64,000 bases of DNA from assembly GCA_029547025.1 (NCBI GenBank), contig JAKPQA010000144.1:62001-126000 (forward strand), read 5' to 3'. The first letter of the stretch is position 1, and every line of letters starts with the position of its first letter. The translations under genes were made by a program, and so were the position numbers. Positions 1-8,855 of the stretch are shown piece by piece. The notes under the pieces are model-generated. The model saw only the letters and a program-made list of their open reading frames with translations, had not been told where the DNA came from and made no database searches. The stretch comes from Armatimonadota bacterium (GTDB taxonomy: Bacteria > Armatimonadota > Zipacnadia > UBA1398 > JAKPQA01).

Positions 1-2
1 AC

Positions 3-2861
3 CTGGTGCGGAACGGGACGTTCTCGGACATCGCGCTGGGGAACCTTCCGCATCAGTGGACCGTGCCGACTGGCACGGAGCGTTACGCGGCGGCGGTCGA
101 CGATGATGGCCACAGCGGCAAGCGCAGCCTGCGTGTCCGGCTGGCCGCCGGCGCCGTGGTGGCGCCTGTGGCGCAAGTCGTGATGTGTGAAGCACAGACT
201 GATTATGTACTGAGTGCATGGTTCAAAGCCGACGCGCTCAGGCCGGCTGTGACCGTGTCCGGCGTGCTGGAGTCGGGCGAGGCAGTTGAGCTCGCCCGAG
301 CGCTCTCGGCGGGCCCCGGTGGTTGGCAGGGGGCGAGTGTGCGGTTCAACTCCGGCCCGCTGAGCGAGCTGACCGTGTCGCTACTGCCCCACGCCGGAGA
401 CGGAGGACCGGCCGAAGGCACGTCGTGGTTTGACGATGTTCAGATCGTCCCCGCCGCCGAGTACCGGCCGGAGGGCGGCCGAGTCGCTGGGGGCTTCGCG
501 GGACCAGCGCCGGGCCCGAACGTTGCGCGGGGGGCGCCCTACACGCTGAATCCCGCGCCGAACTACGGCCACTGCACCGACGCGGGCGACGGTGTGCAGC
601 TCACCGACGGCGAGCACAGTGTTGGCTACTTCTGGGTCCAGACGGGCACCGTCGGTTGGTCCGGTGCCGCACAGGTCGACATCACCATCGACCTGGGCCG
701 AGCGCAGCCCATCGTTGGGTGTTCGTACAGCACGGCTGCCGGGGTTGCGGGAGTTGGCTGGCCGGAACTGATGCTGATCCTGGTCAGCGACGACGGCACA
801 CGCTGGCGCCAGGTGGGCGACCTGGCACTGCTGTCGGCGAAGCACGGACTGCCGCCGGATGCGGGCTATGCCAACTGGCGGTTCGGGACAGGCGACCTGA
901 GAGCCTACGGCCGGTACTTCAGGCTGCTGATCGGCACCCCGAGCCCATACACCTTCTGCGATGAGATCGAGGTCTACGGGGGAGACTTCGGCGAGGATGA
1001 CGCCGATCCGGGGACACCGGTGGCCGACCCCGGGCAGCTTGTCCCCGATCTGCGCGTTCACGCCAGCGTCCGTAGGCGCCTGCTCAGCGACATCGCCCGC
1101 CTACGGGCCGAGGCCGAAAGCGCTCCAACAGCGACCGCCGCCTGGGCCGCGAGTGAAGCCGACCGTCTTGAGGCCCTGGCGACGGGTGACCTGGGGCGGT
1201 TCGGCTCGGATTGGCGCGCCATCCATCCGCTGACGCCGCTCCACGCCCAGGTCTACTCGGCTCGGGCCCGGGTCTGGCGCGAGCGAGGCGAGGAGCCTGT
1301 GCGGATCTGGACCAGCAGCCCCTGGGATCCGCTGGAGCCGCTCTCGATCCCGGGACCGGGACCGCAGATGCCGTCAATCGACATCGGCATGGTGAAGGGC
1401 GAGCACCGCGCAGGTGTGTTCAACATTACCAACCTAAGTGGCGAGCCGCTCACGGTTGACATGGCCCTCACGGGCCTACCCGGTGGGCCACATCCCCCCT
1501 GGCTGACGGTCTATCAAGTCGAGTGGATCGAGACGCAGTCGCGCGCGGCCATCGCCGGTCCGCTGATACCCGCCGAGCAGACCCCGGGGGGCTGGCGCGT
1601 GACCGTGCCCTCGGGGATGGTCCGCCAGATGTGGCTCGACGTCAACTCGGCGGCACTGGCCTTCGGGCAACGCCGCGGCGCGATGCGGCTGCGGCTGCCG
1701 GGTGACGACGAGCGCGAGGTCAACCTTTCGGTCCGGGTGTACCCGCTGCAGATGCCCGACCGACTGAGCTGCAGCCTCGGGCTGTGGGACTACACCGGGC
1801 TCGCACCAGCCTACGGGTTGACGCTCGAGAACCAGGACGAGGCCGTCGTCAACATGCGCCAGCACTTCGTCGACACCCCCTGGGCGAGTCCCGGGACTGT
1901 GCCGTGGCCGAAGGGCTTCGACGAGGCGTACGGCCTTGCGGAGCCGCTGGACTTCGCCCGCTTCGACGACTGGGTATCGCGCTGGCCGGGGGCGACCCAC
2001 TACGCCTTGTTCCTGGCCGTGGGACAATCGTTGGCCGGCATCCCGATGACCTCGGAAGGGTTCCCGGCGTGTGTGGCCAGCTGGATGCATGTTTGGATGG
2101 CCCACGTCCGTGACCTTGGGATCCACCCATCGCAACTCATGCTGCTTCTCGTCGACGAGCCATCAATGGAAGAGCAGGAACAGCGGATCATCCTCTGGGC
2201 CAAGGCGATCAAGGCGGCGGAGCCCGAGGTGCTCATCTGGGAGGACCCCGTCCATTCGCGCCCGGAACTGGCGGCCCTTCCGGAGATGTTCGCGGTCTCC
2301 GACGTGCTGTGCCCGAACTTGGGCATCTTCGCCAGCGGCCCCGAGAGCTCTCGGTCCTACTACGAGCGCCTAAGGACCGAGGGGAAGCGGCTGTGGTTCT
2401 ACCAGTGCAGCGGCCCGGTGAGGAGCTTCGACCCCTACTACTATTACCGGCTGCAGCACTGGTACTGCTTCAAGTACGGCGCGACGGGCAGCGGCTTCTG
2501 GGCCTACGGCGACACGGGCGGTACAGCGAACTCGTGGAACGACCTGACGGCGTCGGGCGCGAGCTTCACGCCGGTGTACCTCGACGCCAAGAGCGTGACC
2601 AACGGCAAGCACTTCGAGGCGGTCCGCGAGGGACTCGAAGACTACGAGTACCTCCGGATGCTGCGCGACCGGGTGCGGGAGGAAGCCGCGAAGGGCAACG
2701 TGCGCGCTTCGGAGACCTTCCGCACGCTGCTCGCGCGCGCCATCGACGAAGTGTGCGGGGCCGGCTACGAGCCGGGGCTGGTCGCCTGGACCGTGGACAA
2801 GGACCGCTCGACGGCCGACCGGGTCCGGATCCAGATACTCGAGGCGCTGACGGCACCGTAG
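3..2861 (+). CDS. DUF4091 glycoside-hydrolase-like protein with discoidin-like module (5' partial)
   Basis: The reading frame is open through the left edge, so the true start and any signal peptide lie outside the window. The first ~150 residues begin VRNGTF, like a carbohydrate-binding jelly-roll module. Around residues 170-325 an F5/8-type-C (discoidin)-like segment includes VDITIDLG and ends in FCDEIEVYGG. The C-terminal ~450 residues look like DUF4091: a TIM-barrel core with LLLVDEPS, then the aromatic-rich WFYQCSGP, the GSGFWAYGDTGG stretch and the end motif EGLEDYEYLRMLRDR. DUF4091 proteins are usually secreted and sit in polysaccharide loci; no substrate can be assigned. The next gene on the same strand also encodes a secreted barrel protein, 686 bp downstream. 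Confidence 0.8.
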   Translation: MVRNGTFSDIALGNLPHQWTVPTGTERYAAAVDDDGHSGKRSLRVRLAAGAVVAPVAQVVMCEAQTDYVLSAWFKADALRPAVTVSGVLESGEAVELARALSAGPGGWQGASVRFNSGPLSELTVSLLPHAGDGGPAEGTSWFDDVQIVPAAEYRPEGGRVAGGFAGPAPGPNVARGAPYTLNPAPNYGHCTDAGDGVQLTDGEHSVGYFWVQTGTVGWSGAAQVDITIDLGRAQPIVGCSYSTAAGVAGVGWPELMLILVSDDGTRWRQVGDLALLSAKHGLPPDAGYANWRFGTGDLRAYGRYFRLLIGTPSPYTFCDEIEVYGGDFGEDDADPGTPVADPGQLVPDLRVHASVRRRLLSDIARLRAEAESAPTATAAWAASEADRLEALATGDLGRFGSDWRAIHPLTPLHAQVYSARARVWRERGEEPVRIWTSSPWDPLEPLSIPGPGPQMPSIDIGMVKGEHRAGVFNITNLSGEPLTVDMALTGLPGGPHPPWLTVYQVEWIETQSRAAIAGPLIPAEQTPGGWRVTVPSGMVRQMWLDVNSAALAFGQRRGAMRLRLPGDDEREVNLSVRVYPLQMPDRLSCSLGLWDYTGLAPAYGLTLENQDEAVVNMRQHFVDTPWASPGTVPWPKGFDEAYGLAEPLDFARFDDWVSRWPGATHYALFLAVGQSLAGIPMTSEGFPACVASWMHVWMAHVRDLGIHPSQLMLLLVDEPSMEEQEQRIILWAKAIKAAEPEVLIWEDPVHSRPELAALPEMFAVSDVLCPNLGIFASGPESSRSYYERLRTEGKRLWFYQCSGPVRSFDPYYYYRLQHWYCFKYGATGSGFWAYGDTGGTANSWNDLTASGASFTPVYLDAKSVTNGKHFEAVREGLEDYEYLRMLRDRVREEAAKGNVRASETFRTLLARAIDEVCGAGYEPGLVAWTVDKDRSTADRVRIQILEALTAP

Positions 2862-3547
2862 GGGGCAAGTGGGGGAAAGAGGCGGCGGCGACCGGTGGCA
2901 ACGTGGGCTGCGGCGCCTGAGTGCTGGCCGGCCGCGTTCGGCCTCGGGCCGGCTCGGGCCACACCAGAGGTCGTTCGACCGACGGTCTCCCCTATGCGAC
3001 GCTCCGAAGACCGCACGGACCGCTCGCCGCCTCCCCCGGTGGCTCGGGATCGGACTGACCAGTGTCCGGGAAGCCGACTCCGGCCCCGGCAATGGGGTCG
3101 CCGCGTCTGTCGGTGAGCGGCGGGTACACCCCCGCTTCGCGGGGCCCAACCCAAACACGCGTTGCCCCCAATCCGCCCAAACCCCCATCTACTCACCGAA
3201 CTGCAGTTCACTTTCGGCTTCGCGGTCCCTGTCCATGCGGCCCCTCCTCGGGCTCCGCGAGGTTGTGTGGAGGGGCCGAACGAGGGTGCGCCCGGAGCGC
3301 GCGTAGGTCGAGGGTCCCGCTCGACACCTCACGGCCGACCGGGACGATCGGCCTACGCGGTCGGCCCGCGGCTGACCAAGGCGTGTCGGGGGGCCACCAC
3401 GCAGCGGTTTGCCCCCATGGCGCCCCTCCGCAACCAGGCCCACGGGCCGCTGGAGCCCCAAGCTGCCGCATGGCGCGGGCCCAAGAGCGCAGGCGACCCT
3501 CTGTGGCGCGCCGAAGCAGAGCGGCGTCGCGGGGAGGGGGCTTCGCC
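2862..3547. other. 686-bp non-coding gap with several GC-rich hairpins
   Basis: No convincing gene. Overlapping frames here lack recognisable domains, and the frame of the downstream gene only becomes protein-like at 3548. The gap holds a stem CCCCGC-TTC-GCGGGG at 3130-3144, a possible terminator without a T tract, and a longer inverted repeat at 3238-3278 that resembles sequence at 43750-43787. The downstream gene's ribosome binding site lies at 3531-3540. Confidence 0.6.
3238..3278. repeat. Dispersed intergenic hairpin, copy A
   Basis: A perfect 10-bp inverted repeat, CGGCCCCTCC with GGAGGGGCCG, encloses an inner CTCG/CGAG stem. The right arm continues as GGGGCCGAACGAGG, close to GGGGCCGAATAGGG at 43783-43796, so copies A and C share both the hairpin and its flank. 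A third partial copy is at 29265-29314. All three lie outside genes, which suggests a REP-like or transcript-end element. Confidence 0.6.
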
Positions 3548-5044
3548 ATGGTCCGCCTGTGCGGAGTTGCGGCGTGGGCCTTGATCGTGGGTGTCAGCCC
3601 GGCCGGTGCTGAGCAGGTGCCGAGGGATGTGCTGACGTGGGGCTTCTGCCAGGTCGGCGGGACGCATCGGGGGGCGGAGTTCCCGCTGTCGCGCGAGGAG
3701 CTCATGACACTGCGCGACGAGCTGCACATCAACACGCTCAGGTTCTTCGTGCATCCCGGCTTCATCGGGCTACCGCAGACAACGTGGAACGGGCCCGAGT
3801 CGATCGACTACACGCGTTTCGCAGAAGCCGACTACGTGTGGCACGATCCAACGCCGGCTGTCGATTCGCTCGATGAGGTGCTCGATCTCCTGCGCGAGCT
3901 GTCCATCCACCCCGTGCTGCTGGTGTTCCCGGTGGATGAGTACGTGGCGTATATCGGGCGGGACGAGATGACCTTCCTCAACGATGCCACCAAGGGGCTC
4001 GACTACACCGGCATCCGGCCGGTGGACCAGGTGAGGACTCTCACGGCGACGCTCGCCCGGCACGTCCACCAGACCTACGGAGACGACTTCACGCTGATCT
4101 ACACCGAAGTGGCCGGTCAGGGCGATGGCGCGCCGGGGCGGACCAAGGACAGGGATCACTGGGCCGAGGTCGTGGCGGCCGCCAAGTCCGAGGCGCCGGG
4201 CGCTGTGGTGTGCTCGCCCGAGCTGTGCACCAGCATGTGGTGGTGGGCAGCTGCGCTGGAGGGGCGCCGACTGGGGATCCAGGGGCCGCCATGGCTTTCC
4301 GACGAGATCCCCTATGCCGGGGACTGGCCACGGGGCGACCGGCTCGAGAACTACCGCGATGTGTTCGACCTGATGGCCGTCTCGTACTACGGGTTCGATG
4401 CCAACAGCATGGAGTGGAAGGACGTGGCCGCAAACCGGCCGGCTCTGAGCGCCGCCGCGGAGGCGGGACTGTGGCTGGCGCGCACGCATGCTCGGCCGAG
4501 ACGCTGGCTGTGGGCCGAGGCGGGGTGGGGGGCCCCGGTGAAGGACCGTCCGCCGTTCCACCTCGAGCGCGATCTGGCCACGCTGCTGTTCGGTATGGAC
4601 CACTGCGCGGGCGCGCTGCTGTGGCAGGCCAAGGACAACGAGGGCTCGACGGCCGGCGTGTTCACATCAGGAGGTGAGCGTGCGGCAACTTTCGACCTGC
4701 TGAGGGCCGCCTCTGATGTGGTCCTGGCGGACGCGGCGTTCTTCGCCGCGGACCACGCGAAGGCTAACGCCGATGGGTTCCCCGTAGCCGGCGACGGGTT
4801 TGCGGAGGCCGACCCGGCCGTGCTGACGCGGTTCACCGGCCACCACGTACTGCTGTTCAGCGAGGCACCGGTCGAGACGAGCGTCACCCTGAGCCAGACG
4901 GGCGGTGCCACACTCGCGGAGATCCCGGTGGGCCACGGCTACAGCAGTCCATGGCCGCTGGAGGTCACGGGCGAGGCGGACGGACGCATCACCTTGCGGC
5001 GCATCCGGCCCGGGCTGCTGTATGTGTTGCGAGCCGATCGGTGA
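3548..5044 (+). CDS. Secreted TIM-barrel glycosidase-like protein of unknown family
   Basis: The open frame begins at 3062, but the ATG at 3548 is preferred. It follows a strong GGGGAGGGGG ribosome binding site and gives a clear signal peptide (hydrophobic core CGVAAWALIVGVSPAGA, cleavage near AEQ). The mature protein (~475 residues) reads as a barrel: LRFFVHPGF, a candidate acid/base Glu in LIYTEVAGQ, a candidate nucleophile Glu in WLWAEAGWG, then GALLWQAKD. A beta-rich tail closes it. The two Glu residues after predicted strands resemble clan GH-A, but no family is recognised. It converges on hydE, with a strong hairpin in the 58-bp gap. Confidence 0.65.
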   Translation: MVRLCGVAAWALIVGVSPAGAEQVPRDVLTWGFCQVGGTHRGAEFPLSREELMTLRDELHINTLRFFVHPGFIGLPQTTWNGPESIDYTRFAEADYVWHDPTPAVDSLDEVLDLLRELSIHPVLLVFPVDEYVAYIGRDEMTFLNDATKGLDYTGIRPVDQVRTLTATLARHVHQTYGDDFTLIYTEVAGQGDGAPGRTKDRDHWAEVVAAAKSEAPGAVVCSPELCTSMWWWAAALEGRRLGIQGPPWLSDEIPYAGDWPRGDRLENYRDVFDLMAVSYYGFDANSMEWKDVAANRPALSAAAEAGLWLARTHARPRRWLWAEAGWGAPVKDRPPFHLERDLATLLFGMDHCAGALLWQAKDNEGSTAGVFTSGGERAATFDLLRAASDVVLADAAFFAADHAKANADGFPVAGDGFAEADPAVLTRFTGHHVLLFSEAPVETSVTLSQTGGATLAEIPVGHGYSSPWPLEVTGEADGRITLRRIRPGLLYVLRADR

Positions 5045-5056
5045 GCCAAGGGGAGC

Positions 5057-5097
5057 CGGGGGCGGGTCCACGGCGCGGCACCGGGGACCCACCCCCG
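5057..5097. terminator. Bidirectional hairpin between convergent genes
   Basis: CGGGGGCGGGTCC at 5057-5069 pairs with GGACCCACCCCCG at 5085-5097 (12 of 13 bases) around a 15-nt loop. It fills most of the 58-bp gap between the convergent barrel gene and hydE. There is no T tract, so it may act as a hairpin-only terminator or 3'-end stabiliser for both transcripts. Confidence 0.65.
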
Positions 5098-5102
5098 TGC
5101 GG

Positions 5103-6179
5103 CTAGTCCGTGGGGGCCGTGCTGGCGGCCGACTGATGTCCCCGACGATCCGGTGCCCGACGGCCGACAACGCGGCCCATCTGGCGGATCTGTTTGCTGA
5201 GGCGCAGCCGACACTCGTTGGGCGTCTCGGGGGTGCATGGCCGGCCCGGGTAGGGCGCGTACAGGGGACGCAGGTCCGGTGGCGTCAGGTTGGGCAGCAT
5301 GAGGTTGGCCCCGCGGGTGAGGGCGAGGAACCGCCCCCGTCGCGGGTTAACTGCGGCGAGCGCGGTGCTCGCCGGGATCAGGGCCTCCGGGCGCACGAGA
5401 CGCGCCAGTGCCAGCGCCTTGTGGGTCGTGAGCTCATCGGCGGGGACTTGGGCGCCGTTGGGCGCCTCGTCAGCGCCGGCGGCCAGCGGGGTGCCCGGGG
5501 CGGGGATGAAGGGGCTCACGCCGATGAAGTCCAGTTGGAGATCGCGGAAGAGCGCGATGTCCCGGGCCAGCGACGCAAACGTCTGTCCTGGAATGCCGAC
5601 CATCACGCCGCTTCCGACGCGGAAACCGATCTCGCGGAGAAGCGAGAGCATCGCCATGCGTTCGGTGTTGGCGCCGGCGAGCTTCGGGTGGATACGGTCG
5701 TAGAGCTCGCGGTCCGATGTCTCGAACTTGAGGACATACGTGTCCGCCCCGGCTCGGCGCCAGGCGACGAGGTCCCTCTCGGGACGCTCGCCCAAGGATA
5801 GAGTCACGCCCACTCGCACGCGCTGCCGGATCAGCCGGACCACGTGGGCGAGCCAGTCCCGTTCGATGCCGTAGTCCTCGCCGGCCTGGAGAACCACGGA
5901 GGCATAGCGGAGCCGGCGGGCAGTCCGGGCAGCGGCCAGGATTTGCTCGCCATCCATCCGGTAGCGCGGAAGGTTCAGGTTGGGTGCGCGCAGGCCACAG
6001 TAGTGGCACTGCCGGACGCAGTAGTTGCTGATCTCGACTAATCCGTGGAGGTAGACGGCGTGACCTGCGGCCGCACGCCGGGTGGCATCCGCGGCCTCGA
6101 AGAGCTCCCAGAGCATGGCATCACTGGTGGTGCGCAGCCAGAACTCGATCTCTGGGAGGGTAATGGCTCGATCAAGCAT
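5103..6179 (-). CDS. hydE: [FeFe]-hydrogenase H-cluster radical SAM maturase HydE
   Basis: HydE is a radical SAM enzyme that works with HydG and HydF to build the diiron subcluster of the H-cluster. The protein (358 aa from this start) carries the radical SAM motif C-x3-C-x2-C in ISNYCVRQCHYCGLR near residues 60-70, the VVLQAGED strand that follows it, and the IGVSPFIPAPGTPL stretch typical of HydE. The frame extends upstream to 6284, but the first ~35 residues are not HydE-like. MLDRAITLPEIEF begins at 6179 and overlaps the hydF stop by 8 bp, which implies translational coupling. It is the last gene of hydG-aspA-hydF-hydE. Confidence 0.95.
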   Translation of the reverse strand: MLDRAITLPEIEFWLRTTSDAMLWELFEAADATRRAAAGHAVYLHGLVEISNYCVRQCHYCGLRAPNLNLPRYRMDGEQILAAARTARRLRYASVVLQAGEDYGIERDWLAHVVRLIRQRVRVGVTLSLGERPERDLVAWRRAGADTYVLKFETSDRELYDRIHPKLAGANTERMAMLSLLREIGFRVGSGVMVGIPGQTFASLARDIALFRDLQLDFIGVSPFIPAPGTPLAAGADEAPNGAQVPADELTTHKALALARLVRPEALIPASTALAAVNPRRGRFLALTRGANLMLPNLTPPDLRPLYAPYPGRPCTPETPNECRLRLSKQIRQMGRVVGRRAPDRRGHQSAASTAPTD

Positions 6180-7416
6180 GAATGGAATGTCCCCTCTGTC
6201 TCGCTCGGTACGTCTCCAGAGCAGCCGGGAATGGCTCGAGAGCTCGCTCGAATATGCCGAGGCTGAAAGCGATGACCAGGCCATAGTTGGTAATCGGCAC
6301 GCCGGCCTCGCGGCAATGAAGGATCCGGTTGAGCATCTCGCGGCGGTTCCACATGCATGCTCCGCAATGAATCACGAGCTGGTACGATGATAGGTCCTCA
6401 GGGAAGTCGTGGCCCTGAACGGTCTCGAACTCAAGTGGTCCGCCCACATACTGAGTCAGCCAGCGCGGGATCTTGACCCGCCCGATGTCTTCCCCGATCG
6501 GGTGATGCGCGCAAGCCTCGGCTACGAGGACGCGATCGCCGGGTCTGAGGTCATCGACGGCCATGGCGCCCTCTGTCTGCAAGGGCAGATCCCCTTTCAA
6601 CCGCGCGTAGAGGATCGAGAAGCTGGTCATCATGACATCTGCCGGCGTGTCAGCAGCCACCTTGAGGAATGCTTGGGAATCGGTAACAACCAGCTTCGGT
6701 GGGGTGACGAGCCGCGCAAGCGCTGCCCGCAGCTCCCGTTCTTTCGTCACCAGACACATGGAGTCATGGTCGAGTAGGTCACGGATGGCCTGCACCTGGG
6801 GCTGGATCAGCCGGCCTTTCGGGGCCTCTTTGTCGATGGGGACCACCAGCACGGCCAGCTCACCCGGGCCGACCAGGTCGCTCACCAACGCGGGACTCTC
6901 GAGGAACTCGGCAGGTGCCATGTTCACAATGGCACGCCGCAGGTCGGCCACGCCTTGGCCCTCATGAGCGACCGTGCGGACGACCGGTATCCCGGCGGCT
7001 TCGAGTTGGCGCAGGTCGTCGGGCGGCGGCTCGGCCAGATCCACCTTGTTGAACACCGCCACGAGCGGAACGCCGCGCGCGCGCAGCTCGGCCGCAATGG
7101 AACGTTCGAACTCCCCCCAGGGGCCGTCGGTCACCACCAGGCCCAGGTCCGTGCGGTCAAGCGCGGCGCGAGTCCGGCTGACTCGCAGCTCGCCCAGCGC
7201 GCCGACGTCATCGATGCCAGCCGTGTCGATGAAGAGCACTGGGCCGACCGGGAGGAGCTCCATGGGCTTCTCGACAGGGTCCGTCGTCGTGCCGGCGTGC
7301 TCCGACACGATCGACACCTGCTGGCGGGTGACGGCATTCAAGAGGCTGGACTTGCCCACATTCCGCCTCCCGAACAAGCCAATATGCAGGCGAAGCCCTT
7401 TGGGTGCTGTGCGCAT
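6172..7416 (-). CDS. hydF: [FeFe]-hydrogenase maturation GTPase/scaffold HydF
   Basis: HydF is the GTPase scaffold that receives the diiron precursor and delivers it to apo-HydA. The N-terminal G domain shows the P-loop GRRNVGKSSLLN near residue 17, switch II DTAGIDD and NKVD. The C-terminal [4Fe-4S] domain has ACAHHPIGEDIGRVKIPRWL followed by HCGACMWNRREM, the conserved Cys/His cluster ligands. At 414 aa it matches the usual family size. The ATG at 7416 leads straight into the G domain, although its Shine-Dalgarno is weak. The 3' end overlaps hydE by 8 bp. Confidence 0.96.
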   Translation of the reverse strand: MRTAPKGLRLHIGLFGRRNVGKSSLLNAVTRQQVSIVSEHAGTTTDPVEKPMELLPVGPVLFIDTAGIDDVGALGELRVSRTRAALDRTDLGLVVTDGPWGEFERSIAAELRARGVPLVAVFNKVDLAEPPPDDLRQLEAAGIPVVRTVAHEGQGVADLRRAIVNMAPAEFLESPALVSDLVGPGELAVLVVPIDKEAPKGRLIQPQVQAIRDLLDHDSMCLVTKERELRAALARLVTPPKLVVTDSQAFLKVAADTPADVMMTSFSILYARLKGDLPLQTEGAMAVDDLRPGDRVLVAEACAHHPIGEDIGRVKIPRWLTQYVGGPLEFETVQGHDFPEDLSSYQLVIHCGACMWNRREMLNRILHCREAGVPITNYGLVIAFSLGIFERALEPFPAALETYRARQRGHSIHA

Positions 7417-7434
7417 GGAAGCAGGCCGGTCCTA

Positions 7435-8841
7435 TCAGGAGCCCCCGAGCCGGCAGACCGCCTCGGGGGAAATCAGGGCATCGAACTCCGCCGGCGCCAA
7501 GAGGCCGCGGTCCACCACAACCTGCCGGACCGTCCTCCCCGTTCGCCTTGCGTCGGCGGCCACATCGCTCGCGACGGAGTACCCGACCACCGGAACCAGT
7601 GCGGTCGCCACCGCAGTGGAGCCCTCAACGTGGCGATGGCAGCGCTCCTCGTTCGCTTCGAGACCGTCGATGCAGTGTGTGCGCAACGTGTCAGCGGCGG
7701 CAGTCAGAAGCTGGATGGATTCTAGCAGACAGAATGCAACCAGGGGCAGAAAGGGGTTAAGTTCGAGGCTACCGGATGCGCAAGCCATGGCAGTGACCCC
7801 ATCGTAGCCCATCACCAGCAGTGCTACCTGACTCACGGCTTCGGGTATAACCGGGTTCACCTTCCCCGGCATGATGGAGGAACCTGCCTGCCTCGGAGGC
7901 AGCCGGAGTTCGCCCAGCCCCGCCTCAGGACCCGACGACATGAGCCGCAGGTCGGTGCAGATCTTGAGCATCGAGGCGGCACAGGCCTTCAGGATGCCGG
8001 AGACCTCAACGAACACGTCCGCATTCTGGGTGGCCTCGACCAGGTTCTCGGCCCGGGCGACGCCGATACCCGTCACCTGGCGTAGCGCATCGGTGGCGCG
8101 AAAGATGAACTCACGCGAGGCGCCCAGACCGGTGCCGATGGCCGTTCCGCCAAGGTTCACGACGCGAAGGCGCTCCTCGCACTTGTAGACACGCCATCGA
8201 TCGCGGTTGATGGCCTCGGCGTAAGCCCCCATCTCGCGGCCCAGAGTGGTCAGTACGGCGTCCTGGTACTGGGTTCGGCCCACCTTCACAATGTGGGCGA
8301 AACGCCTCTCGGCAGCCTGGAACGACTCCTGGAGGGCCACCAGCCTGGCCTCGAGATCCCTCAGCTCCCAGATGGCCGCCACGCGAAGAGCCGTGGGGTA
8401 GGTGTCGTTGGTCGACTGCTGGCGGTTGATGTCGTCCAGGGGCGAGACTCGGGCATAGTGGCCCCGGGGCTCGCCCAGGATATCGAGCGCCCGATTCGCC
8501 AGGACCTCGTTCACGTTCATGTTCATGCTGGTGCCGGCGCCGCCCTGGAGCAGGTCGACCACGACATGTTCGGAGAGCAAACCCTCGAGCATCTCCGAGC
8601 ACGCGCGGACGATGGCGTCGGCTTTACCAGGATCGCCGGACCACTGGCCGAGTGCCCGGTTCGTCTGCGCGCAGGCGAGCTTGACCGCGCCGAATGCTCG
8701 GACGAGCACGGCCGGAACGGGGCGCCGGGCGAGGGGGAAGTTGGCGAGAGCCCGGACCGTGTGGGCCCCATAGAGAGCATCGCCCGGCACAGGAACATCG
8801 CCGAGCTGGTCATTCTCAAGCCGGTATTCGGCCCCGTCCAT
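7435..8841 (-). CDS. aspA: Aspartate ammonia-lyase
   Basis: Reversibly deaminates L-aspartate to fumarate and ammonium in the cytosol. The fumarase/aspartase signature GSSIMPGKVNPVIPE lies near residue 317, with GGAGTSMNMNVNEV and NDTYPTALR earlier; the 468-aa length is typical. It lies between hydG and hydF with gaps of only 14 and 18 bp, so it is part of the maturation operon. An aspartase gene next to hydE/F/G has, to my recollection, been seen in other anaerobes. It could supply ammonium for the bridging amine of the H-cluster or link to fumarate metabolism; both ideas are inference. Confidence 0.93.
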   Translation of the reverse strand: MDGAEYRLENDQLGDVPVPGDALYGAHTVRALANFPLARRPVPAVLVRAFGAVKLACAQTNRALGQWSGDPGKADAIVRACSEMLEGLLSEHVVVDLLQGGAGTSMNMNVNEVLANRALDILGEPRGHYARVSPLDDINRQQSTNDTYPTALRVAAIWELRDLEARLVALQESFQAAERRFAHIVKVGRTQYQDAVLTTLGREMGAYAEAINRDRWRVYKCEERLRVVNLGGTAIGTGLGASREFIFRATDALRQVTGIGVARAENLVEATQNADVFVEVSGILKACAASMLKICTDLRLMSSGPEAGLGELRLPPRQAGSSIMPGKVNPVIPEAVSQVALLVMGYDGVTAMACASGSLELNPFLPLVAFCLLESIQLLTAAADTLRTHCIDGLEANEERCHRHVEGSTAVATALVPVVGYSVASDVAADARRTGRTVRQVVVDRGLLAPAEFDALISPEAVCRLGGS

Positions 8842-8855
8842 ATCGCCCCGTCCGC

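Noticed and set aside
3062-3547. N-terminal extension of the barrel gene
   Set aside because: Low-complexity Pro/Arg/Gly sequence; a signal peptide with ribosome binding site starts at 3548.
2862-3547. tRNA or other structured RNA in the GC-rich gap
   Set aside because: Stems are present, but no cloverleaf or conserved RNA core could be recognised.
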